Shown: positions 38,801-50,800 of the stretch, piece by piece | How the letters are laid out: every line of letters starts with the position of its first letter | How positions within the stretch are numbered: position 1 is the stretch's first letter | DNA from: Diospyros lotus | Lineage: Eukaryota > Streptophyta > Magnoliopsida > Ericales > Ebenaceae | Direction of reading: 5' to 3' | NCBI RefSeq assembly: GCF_014633365.1 | Contig: NC_068344.1 | Location: forward strand, 10,493,669 to 10,557,668 | Length of the DNA: 64,000 nucleotides | Program-made: the position numbers and the translations under genes | The notes under the pieces: model-generated | Databases searched by the model: none | What the model was told of the DNA's origin: nothing | The model's input: the letters and a program-made list of their open reading frames with translations, nothing else

Positions 38801-41800
38801 CCATTCCTTGCCCCCTTCCCTGTGTATGAAAGTTTATATCCAGATTTTGTTAATATTTTTGCCTTATCTCCAACCCATCTCGTCTCTTGGAGGCACATAG
38901 TAGTAATCTTTCTCCTAATCATTACACTTATTACTTCCATAGATTTACCTGTCAAAAGTCCCAATATTCAATGACTCAATCCTTAATCATGATTTTGGAC
39001 TAGCTTTACTCGCATCCATCCATGAAAAATGCAAGAATCCTTGCAAGTTTAACACTAGATCTGGGTGCTGATGTGGCAGCTGTAACCCATTTGTCACTAC
39101 ACTCTAGCAGGGTAGCGTGTCACTATGAAGGGTTACACCCCAACGGTTTTTCATTTGTCTTGAATTCATGTTTGTTTTATTTGATTTGACGAGTTTTTAG
39201 GTTGTATATTGGCTACCTAACACAACCCTAAGGCATTTCTCCAATGGTTTGGCCAAATGCTAAATTGTTTTTTCCTTGAAAATATTCTTATAAGGGTGTT
39301 CTTTACAGAAATGATTCTCATGACAACAGAAGTATACACAATGCCAGATGGGCACTCAATCGGCTAAGATAACATTCAGTTGACTAAATTCATGTTCCAG
39401 TCAACTGTGTGTCCAGAACACAAACCTTGGTAATCTGCCAGGTTTCAATTTTCTGTGTTCTTCTCCCAGTTGACTGGATTACTTCAGTAGATTAAGGTTT
39501 TATTCTCTGCAATGTTCTTGTGGTCGACTGAACCAAGGCATTTTGTAAAAAGTCATTACTTTTAAGGCCAAAATTTGTGTCAAACATCATCCAATCACAT
39601 AAGACCAAGTAAAAGTTATTTTATTTAATTATTAAGTTGTATTTTGTGAAAGCATTAGTTTGGACAAATTGATTGTAGATATATCCTTGAAAACATTGAG
39701 CCTTATTCATTTTAAAACATGCATCCAAGATCTTACCATGCTCTTGGAGGCTGAATGATCTTTATTTTGCTTCAATGCATCAATGCTTCCACTTTGAGTC
39801 TTCAATGCATTTATTGATCCAATATCTCAGTTGTTTTTCTGTCTTTTCAGCCTCTTTACAAGGAGCTGTATACTATGCATGCTGCAAATTTCTTTGTACC
39901 CTCATTTCTGAAGGCAGTCAATGAGAACACAGAAGAGAGTTTTAGAAATATAATGGCTGAACCTGCTCCAGGAGTTTTTGCATTTGAAATGCTTCAGCCA
40001 CGTTTTTGTGAATTATTGCTTTCTGAGGTATTGCCTGGCTTTGTTCTTGTCATCTTGCGTGTTAATTTTTCTCACTCTAGTTTATTGTTTATGTTTTCTT
40101 ATGAGGTTTTAATTGCTTAGGTAGAAAACTTTGAAAAGTGGGTACATGAGACAAAATTCAGAATTATGCGACCAAACACAATGAATAAGTATGGTGCTGT
40201 TCTTGATGATTTCGGCCTGGAAACCATGCTTGACAAGTTGATGGAAGATTTTATACGCCCTATATCTAGAGGTAGTGGTTTGGATGACTTTTAGGTCAAA
40301 GAATAGACAAAGTTGAATGTTGGATTCAATATTTACTTTATCCTTTTGTTCTTCAGTCTGATGGATATTCATTTGTTGCAGTTTTCTTCACTGAAGTTGG
40401 AGGATCCACATTAGATACTCACCATGGTTTTGTAGTTGAGTATGGAATTGATAGAGATGTTGATCTTGGTGGGTATTCTCTTTAACGCCCCCTTCCCCCT
40501 CCCAAAGAGTATAAATAAAATCAAATAACCTTATCTACCCAGCCTTTTATTATATATTATAGTGGTTTATTTGCTTGCTTTTTTGCATATAATTGTTGTG
40601 CAAGTTTTGGCATGAAGTTCTTACACAGAAACAAGATTAAGGCATTTTCTAGCCAATTGAAACTTAACAAGGGCATAAATTTCATTGCCGATTTTCATAA
40701 TGCTATGTCCTATTTTCTCTTTGATAATATTATTAGATATTTTTTGAATTAGACATTTTTTTTTATAGGTTCTAATGAGGAATTATGTAATTTGGTAAGT
40801 GCTGAGCCAAATGACAGCTTGTTGGTGACTGTATGAATGTGGTGCAAAATGGCTAGTTTTTTTTTTTGGTTAGACATGCATGTAGTTTTAACCTGTTGGA
40901 ATCTCGGGTAAAAGAGGGCTGGATAGACAGCTTATACAGCTGTAAACATATGGTTATTATGGAAAGGTTGACTTTTGTGGTGCAGGACTGTAAATGGCAG
41001 ATTCTATGGAGGCAATTAAGGAAGACAACAAAGCCATCAAATCTAAAGAATTGTGAATGTATATGAGCTGTAATTAGGATGATTCTTGTATATACTTTCC
41101 TTATGTATTATTTCCTTTTGTTTAAGATTTCTAAGCTGTAAATTATGAGGTTATAAATAGAGGATAATCCAAAGGGCCTAGGTGTCTTTGCCTATAGTTT
41201 CAAAACCTAGTTGCTGCTATTCTTACATAACCTTACCTTTTTGTTTTCCTATTTTCAGTTATAATTTTTTCATCTATGATGCACAAAATTCTGTTTTTTA
41301 TTTTTGTTTGGTGCTTAAATTTTTTATATGGACATTAGAATGGGGATGGTTTTACCTTTGTAGGTTTCCATGTGGATGACTCAGAAGTTACTTTAAACGT
41401 TTGCTTGGGTAAGCAATTTTCTGGTGGAGAATTGTTCTTCCGGGGTGTTAGATGTGATAAACATGTAAATACAGAAACACAGTCTGAGGTATGTTGTAAA
41501 ATTTGTGATATTCAACTGTGACAAAATTGATCACATTTAGCAAAGGCTTTTATTTTACATGCAGTTATTTGATTAGTTTGATGGCCATTTTGTTCTTCAT
41601 TAACAGCTTCAAGGACTACAAATGTTTTTAGAAATCCTTTTTTGTTTTCCTGCATGTGACTGTTTATTGAATATGGTCCTAGGAGGATGCTCCTTTATTT
41701 ACACTGCATGGAGAAACTTTAAGGTGTTCCTTCTATTTTCTTTATTCTTTATTCTATATTCTAAAGTATGGTACTAGTTACTCATATGGCTATTTGTTGC

Positions 41801-44800
41801 CATCTACTGTTGATATAAAAAATGCGGCTCCTTACTTTCACATGCATTGATTTGTACAATAAAAGGTCATCACATAAACCATAGTGACTTCTTCAATGTA
41901 ATTGAAATTTAAAAATGAAAAAAAAAATTGAAGAATGATGTTGTGAATAAAATAATGTGTGTATTCTGTCAAAAGTGTAAAATACAAGTATTTTAAGTTA
42001 ATTATACTAATACCCCGTACTTTTTTTATTTAACACTTCCCCTCAAGTTGGAGCATATATATTGAGCATGCCAAACTTGGTACAAATGTAATTCATACGA
42101 GAATCTCTAAGTGACTTGGTGAGTAAATCAACCAATTGATCGTTGGAACCCACATATGTTTTAACTACCTCCCCAGAGAGCACATTTTCTCTAACAAAGT
42201 GACAATCAATTTCAATATGCTTGGTTCTCTCATGAAACACAGGATTGGAAGCAATATGCATTGCGACCTGATTGTCACAAATCAATTGCATAGATTTGAC
42301 ATGTGTAACTCCTAACTCCTCAATTAATTGTTTCGCCCACATTAGTTCATATATTGTCACGGTCATTGCCCTATATTCATCTTCTACACCGGATTTGGCG
42401 ACAACAGTTTGTTTCTTATTTTTCCAAGAGACTAGGTTTCCATCTACTAATACACAGTATCCAGATGTGGATCACTTGCCATTAGCTGATCTTGCTCAAT
42501 CAGCATCTGTATATCCCACAATTTGACTGTGTCTATGATTTTGATACAAAACACCTCGACCAAGGGCAAACTTAATATACCAAAGAATACAAATTACTGC
42601 ATCCTAGTGACTGTCACAAGGTGAATCCAAGATTGACTTTCCACACTCATAGCAAATGAAATATCAAAACGTGTGACTGCGAGGTAATTAAGTTTCCCAA
42701 CTAGTTGACGGTGGTAGCGCCCAAGGTCAGAAAAGGCTCCCCCTGTCTTGGTAATAGTCTGATATTTGGATCTGTAGGAGTATCTGTTGGCTTACATCCA
42801 AGCAACCCCCTCTCCTCTAACAAATCCACGGCATACTTTTTTGAGAAATATAGATGCCTTGCTTAGACCGAGCTACCTCAATACCCAAAAAATATTTCAA
42901 GGAATCTAGATCCTTAGTCTGAAATTGTTGGTGAAGATGTGCCTTCAATTTAGTGATGCCAACATTATCATCCCCTATAAGTACTATATCATCAACATAT
43001 ACGACTACAAGAATATAGTGGCTAGACTGAGAGCGATAAAAGACAGAATGATCAGCTTCATTGCGAGTTAACCCAAATTTAAGAATAACTGAACTGAATC
43101 AACCAAACCAAGCTCAAGAAGACTGTTTTAAGCCGTATAAAGATTTTCGAAGGCGACACAGTAGCCTAGACTCCTCCTGAGCAACAAAGCCAGGAGGTTG
43201 CTCCATATACACCTCTTCTTGTAAATTGCCATGAAGAAATGCATTTTTGATGTCTAGTTGATGAAGAGGCCAGTGAAACATAGCAGCAAGGGACAAGAAA
43301 AGGAGAATATAGGAGATCTTAGCAACAATAGAAAATGTATCGCCATAATTAAGGCAAAAAATCTGAGTGTATTCTTTGGCAACAACGTGGGTCGTAAGGC
43401 GATCAATTCGGTCGTTAGGATCAACTCTAACAGTGAAAACCCAGCGAGAACCAACAGTAGACTTACCTTTGGGATGAGGTCCCAAGTCCCAAGTCCTAGT
43501 GGAATGTAAGGTAGACATTTCTTCAACCATAGCAGCTCGCCACCCTTCCACAAATGACAATGGTAAAGTAGGAAGGGGTGATGCTATGCCAATACCCACA
43601 ACTGAGGTGTGAGAATGCTCATTAAAATTAGTAATAGTCACCCAAATAGGTGGTCATATCTAAATTAGCTTGTTATAGATTGAACAAAGCACCAATCACA
43701 TCGTAAATACGAGTGATGTCACTCGTATACAACTGACGAGCCCAAGTCCATAGAGCACTACACTCATGAAAATGTTGAAATATAGGCATTAAAGTCAGCT
43801 TAATAGTCTGCCTTAGTAAACTGAGTAACTGTGTATCTACCTGTTGAAAGAGGTTGATATCCCTTTGGAATATTTTAAATGATCGTTGATAAATGAGCCA
43901 GAAGACCATGTCCAAGAAACAAAATTTCAGTTGCGGATGACCAAATAGAATAATTTTGTCCATTCAATTTCTCTGTGGTAATAACTGGTGTGCTAAAAAA
44001 ATGGGGAATAGTCACAGTTGTGGACATGGTGGAGAGGCTTGTGGATGAAGAGTGTGTTGTAGATGAAGACATGGTACAGAAAGAACAACCCACTATTTTG
44101 GCTGACTAGATCTGGAGTAGGTCGGATCTGGGTGGGTCGGATTTGGTCCATATTTGAGAAACTTGAAGATCTGGGTAGCTAGCTTGGTTGTTGCTTCAAT
44201 GGTTGAAAATTTGATGGAGGCTGGGAGGCTCGCGGATGATGGCAACAACGGATGGCAAGGCCGCTGAGTGTGTCGACGGTAGGAGGAGAAGAAGCCCGAC
44301 GAAGGCAGAAAGTGGCGATGGCAAGTACTTGGCGGAAGGTGAAGTGGTGGCTATGCAAGAATGAAAGTTACATGAAGCAGGTGGTGGCGATGGCAAGTGC
44401 TAGGCGGAAGATGAAGAAGAAGTGGCCACGGAAGATCGATTGATAGCAGAAACCCACAACTGGAGATCCACAACGGAAGAGACTGAGTGGCAATGCGCGA
44501 CATTGGATTGGAAGGTGATGGTTGACTACAACAAAGGCAGCAATCGGAGAGCTGCTTGACGACCGATGATTGCGTGGGAGATCGACAGTGATGGTTAGAT
44601 CGATAGGATGAAGGCAGTGGCTACGCAAGAACAGTGATCGTGTCTTGAACAATGGATAGAGACGATGCGGTTGATGACAGGAAGAAGGGGTTGACAGCCG
44701 CAGTGACGGCTAGATCTAGGGTTAGGGTTTGTCTAATAGCTTTGATACCATGTGAATAAAATAATTTGTGTATTTTGTTAAAAGTGTATAATATAAGAGA

Positions 44801-47800
44801 ATATATGTACAAGTAATTTTAAGTTAATTATACTAATACTCCGTACTTATCTTATTTAACACATGTAAATATATACGTAATATATTCCAATAGCAATTAG
44901 AAGACGGGCAATGAATAACACGCATCTACTAGTTCCATAAGATGGTTGGATTAGATGCCAAAAGATTGTAACATTTATATTTTCATATCTCCCTCTTTAA
45001 CATGATAGTGATCATGAAGGGTTTTGTTTTAGGCTTAACAAGCTCAGACAACCCAAGAGTTGCTGTCTTTGTATCATACACCAATCCTTGTCCAAATGCA
45101 TCCACTTTTCCAGTTATTGAGAACCTCATGTTTATCGTGGGTACACATCTCCTTTGCTTGCACGTATAAGTTGAGTTGCCGAAACTGTTTTTCCCTCTTC
45201 TTTTGGCTTCATAGTTTTTAGAATCATAAGACCTAAACTTCTAATTACTTATGTATTAGAGATATTTGGAATAGAGAATAAATTTCTTTTCTTTCCACTT
45301 ACTTCCCAATATGTAGTGCCAAATTAATTTCTTTAATATTTTTGTGTAATATAAATGATTTGTAATGTAAACATTTGAAGTGATAGTGTTTTCATATATT
45401 CATATAAAAAATGGTTGATGGTACTTGCATAATAGTTATATGGCCTCTTTATATCCACCAATTTTGGAAGCATGAATGTTGGTTTATCAAAACAAAGAAT
45501 ACAGAAGCTGAGACTTAAGTTATTATATTTCATTAATCAACTGGATTTATACAAGTGCAAAAAACAAACAAATTGTAATTGTTTCCTGAAAATCTTGAAC
45601 CAACTTTTGACTATTATTCAAATTTAAACAGAAAATTCAAACTGAAACAGAATAACGAAATGATAAGACTTCAAATGCTTGCAGCCTTGCTTAACAACTT
45701 TGTAGACAACCTGGCATTGACCGGGTCTTCAATTGCAGCCACAGAGGCATCCTTTAACAGTCGTCCTTGCTTCTTTCACTGCAAATTCTCAAATTCTTTC
45801 TCAGTTCTTCAAATCTGGCTTTAGACAAAGCCTTTGTTAGAATATCAGCAAGTTGTTCCTCAGTCCTGCAGTGAACCAGAACTATTTCCTTGTTTTTCTG
45901 AACCTCTCTAATAAAATAAAAGTTGATTTTAAAATGTTTGGTTCTGCCATGGAATACTGGATCATTGGAAATAGAAATAGCAGTTTCATTATCAATAAAG
46001 ATTCCAGTTGCTTTATTCTGATCATGCTCCAAATCTGACAGCAGGTTCCATATCCATAAAGCTTGATTCACAACTGCAGTTGCAACAACACTTTTTGCTT
46101 GTGCTGTTATTGAGCAACAATATCTTGTTTCTTTGAACTCCAGGAGAAGCAACTTGAACCAAGACTGAATAAGTATCCAGAAGTACTCCTCATATCATCA
46201 CATGATTTAGCCCAATCACTATCAACAAAACCATGCAAATTCAATTTCTCAGATTTCTCAGACCAAACTCCGAGATCAAGAGTGTCTTTGATCTAAGCAT
46301 CCCTTTTGCAGCCTCAAAATGCAAGCAACTCACTTGCACAATAGACAAACTTGTGAGAAAATAATTATAAGAGAAAAACCTAAATGATTAGCCTCTCTTA
46401 GCTTGTTATTTATAATAGGCATAACGAGCCTTAAACACCTATAGACTTATCCTAATTACAAAATAAAACATAAACATATAATAATCACAATTATACTAAT
46501 AATTCTAACACTCCTCTTCAAGTTGGAGCATAGATATCATATGCACCAAGCTTGTTACAAATATATTCTATTCGAGAACCCTTTAGAGACTTGGTGAAGA
46601 CATCTGCAAGTTGATCACTGGAGTTATAACAAACTCTATAACAATAACACCTTCAACTAGATTTTCTCTAATAAAGTGAGTTAATTTCAATATGCTTAGT
46701 TTACTCATGGAACATTGGATTTTAACCAATGTGTAAGGCAGTCTGATTATCACAAATAAGCTTCATAGGGGACACTCCACAAAACTTGAGTTCCTGCAAG
46801 AGTTGTTAAGCCAGATGAGCTTACAAGTTGCATTAGCCATAGCCCGATACTCTGCCTCTACACTAGATCTAGCTACTACATTCTGTTTCTTACTTTTCCA
46901 AGAAACCAAATTTCTTCCCACAAGAACACAATACCCAAAGGTTGATTGACGATCAGAAGGAGATCCGGCCCAATCTGCATCTGTATAACAACAAATATAT
47001 GTGTGTCCCTTATCTCCATAGAGTAACCCTTTACTTGACGCTCCTTGATATATCTCAGAATCCGAATAACAACATCCCAATGAGAATCACATGGAGAACT
47101 GAGGAACTGACTAACTACACTCACAGCAAAAACAATGTCGGGACGAGTGACTGTGAGATAGTTCAACTTCCCTACCAGTCTCCTATACCTACTAGGGTTT
47201 GAATAAAGCTCCCCCTGTCCCGGCACAAGTTGAATATTCGGATCCATTGGGGTGTTAACTGGTTTGCAGTTCACCATATCAGTTTCTTCTAGGATGTCAA
47301 GGGCATACTTCCTTTGAGAAATTGAGATACCATCTTCTGATTGAGCAACTTCAATACCTAAGAAATACTGAAGTCGACCTAGGTCTTTGGTCTGAAAATG
47401 CTGATGTAGATGTTCCTTCAACTTTTGTATTCCAACCTGATCACTCCCTGTGATAATAATATCATCTACATAAACAATAAGGTAGATACATAAAGAAGAT
47501 GAATGGCGATAGAAAACTGAATGATTAGTTTCACTTTGAGTGATACCAAAGGCTTGAACCTGACAAACCACGCCCGTGGAGATTGTTTCAGACTATAGAG
47601 AGACTTCTTGAGTTTGCAGACTACATTAGACTCTCCCTGAACAACAAAACTAGGTGGTTGCTCCATATAGATCTCTTCCTGCAAATCACTATGAAGAAAG
47701 CCATTTTTAACATTGAGCTGATAAAGTGGTCAATGACGCGTGGTAGCCAGAGAGAGAAAGTTCGCAATAGGAGAGAAGGTATCACTATAATCCAGCCCAT

Positions 47801-50800
47801 AGATCTGTGTAAAGCCTTTGGAGCGGGTCTTAAGACGTTCCACTTGGCCATTAGGACCCACTTTGGGAGTGAATACCCACCGTCAACCAACAGAAGTCTT
47901 TGCTAGTGGTAAAGACACCAAATCCCAAGTACCATTCGAATATAAGGCGTCAATCTCATCTAACATAATCTGGTGCCAACCAGGATGAGATAGAGCTTCA
48001 CCTGTGGTTTTAGGAATAGAAACAGAGGAAAGACTTGAAACAAAGGCACTATAAGAAGGGGATAAATGGTCATAGCATAAAAAGTTCTAAATAGGATGTG
48101 GATTACGAGTAGACTATGTACTTTTGTGAAGAGTAGCGGGGAGACTTTCGGGCTTAGGATCTGAAGCAGGAGGGATCACAGACGAAGAGAATGAGTCAGG
48201 AGAGTCCTAGGATGGAGGAATGCTGGCACCGGTAGCAGGATGAGGACGGCATTGATATGTAAGAAGTGGAAGAGTCGTGAAAGGTGGACCGAAAAATGGT
48301 AGGGTAGGCGCTACAGAGGAGACAAATGGACCTGATGAAGATAGCGGAAAAAAAGAAAAAGGAATGGGCAAAACCTGGTGAAGACTATGAATCAGGTTGA
48401 GCAACTGAAAAGAAAGACTGTTGTTCAAGGAACGTGATATCAGCAGACAAAAGATAGCGGTTCAGCTCAGAAGAGTAACACTTATAGCCTTTCTGCAACT
48501 GGGAATTGTTGAGGAAGATACACTTGAGAGATTTTGCAACAAGTTTATTCTGTACAGGTGAAAAAGAATGCATAAAACAGATATAGCCAAAAACACGAAG
48601 AGGAATAGAATAAAGTGGCTGTGTAGGGAACAAAAGGGAATGAGGGATTTGGTCCTGTAACGCTAAAGATGGCATGCGATTGATTAGATAACATTTAGTT
48701 AGAACAACATCCTCTCAAAATTTGGTGGGAAGATTAGCATGTAAAAGGAGCGTCCGGGCAGTCTCAATAAGATTACGCTCAGCAACACCATTTTGTTGAG
48801 GTGTGTAAGGACAAGAGAATTGATGCAGGATGCCATTAGCAGTCATAAAGGTAATAAATTGAGAAGAAAAATACTCAAGGGCATTATCACTACGTAAGGC
48901 ACGTATAGAAACTCCAAATTGTGTTTTTATTTTAGCAGTGAATGTCTGAAAGATAGAAAACAACTCGGACTGACTCTTCATAAGAAACAACCAAGTGTAA
49001 CGAGAAAAGTTATCAATGAAAGTAACGAAATATGAAAGACCAAGAGTAGAATTGACGCGATTGGGCCCCCATACATTAGAGTGCACAAGGGAAAATGGAG
49101 CCTCAGTCCTATTATGGACTCAACGAGAAAAAGAATTACGAGCGTGTTTACCATGTTGACATGACTCACAATTAAACATGGACAATGACGACAAACTAGG
49201 AACTCACTTCTTTAGTTTGGAGAGGCTGGGATGACCGAGACGATAGTGGAGAAGATCTGGGGAAGTGGCACTGGTGCAAGCTACCAGCGAACTAGGCACA
49301 ACAAGATGATAGTGACCCTGTGACTCACACCCAATGCCAATCGTCCGCCCCATACCCTAGTCCTAAACACAAACAAAGGTAGAAGTAAAGATAACATAAC
49401 AGTTAAGGGTTTTGGTGAGTTGGCTAACTGAAATCAAATTAAAAGGACTATCAGGAACATATAAAACATAATTTAATGAGAAATACGAGGTGAGTGTGAT
49501 TTGGCCGATTCCTTTAGTTGCAGTTTTGGTGCCGTCAGCCAAGATAACAGTAGGCAAGGTATTAGAATAGGTGAGGAGAAAATAAGTTCATTACCATACA
49601 TATGGCCATTGGCGCCAGAATCTATAATCCAAGGACTAATAGATAAGCCTTGAGCAACACAAGCAACGGGATTACCAGGATGAGATTGCTAGGTGGCCTA
49701 GAACTTCAGGAGGGCATCATACTCAGCTGCAGACATAGGTACCAATTGCGAATCTGGTGGAGATTGAGTAGGATTAGGATTGCTCTAAAATACATGAGCT
49801 GCATTGGTAGATGATACAGGTGGAATAGCTGGCTGACTATGTTTCTTCCAGCGTTTGTCCTCAAGATGACCCACTTTCTTACAAAAGGTACATTGTGGAC
49901 GTAAGCGATTATTATTACGTCCTCTATTTCCTCCTACGGTGGAAGCCTGAGACACAAGAACTGAAGATTCGACTAGAGGAACAACATGAGAAGAAAAAGA
50001 CATACCATGTGCACTTATCATATTCAACAACCTTTTGAAAGAGTTCTTCATGGTAGGGCTAGCGGAGCTGGTCAAGATTTGATGCCTAATGGCGTCAAAC
50101 TCTGGTTTCAGATCAGAGAGAGCAATAACCATAAAAAACTTCTCTCGTTAAGCAATCTGTTCAGTAGTGAGAGGAAGAAGAGCATCGAATTCTTGCATGA
50201 GAGCTCGAACCTGCCTCAGATAAGATTCCATAGACGACTCTTGCTTGAGATTTTTGATATTAGAAACCACAATATATATATATATATATATAAATGTTAG
50301 ATGTCGTTTGTATAACACTCTTCAGCTTTCTTCCACACATCAACACAAGTTTCAAAGGGGCGAAAGAGCTGCATGATGGAAGGATTAATAGACTGCCATA
50401 GGAGGCTACATAACTGGGCATCAACTTGTTCCCATCTTGCCCGATTCGCTTCTAGCACACTTTCAACCTTTGTGGTAAGATGATCCGCTTGGCCTTGCCC
50501 TTTGAACCGCATTTTGACAGAGGCTGCCCATGAGAGATAATTGGCTGACCCTATCAACTTGATAGTGGTAATATTGCCTGTCCCAAGATTGGAGACAATA
50601 AAGGATTGAGAGGCAGTAGGGGCAACAGGTGCTGGAGCGGGAATAACATCGACAGAAACGGCGTCACTGAAATCAGACATAGCGAGGGTTTTGACATCAG
50701 AAGTGGCTTGAGGGGTCGCCGACGATCAGATCTGGAGAAGCTGGAAAATATTGGTTGGCGGATGCGCTATCACGCCGCCGGCACGTGGAACGGAGGCAGG

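Noticed and set aside
5550..41488. Two separate genes (exons 1-6 and exons 7-9) instead of one
   Set aside because: The HxD exon alone lacks the distal His and Arg, which lie in exon 7. Phase and alignment join cleanly across 41488/56174, so one gene is the simpler reading.
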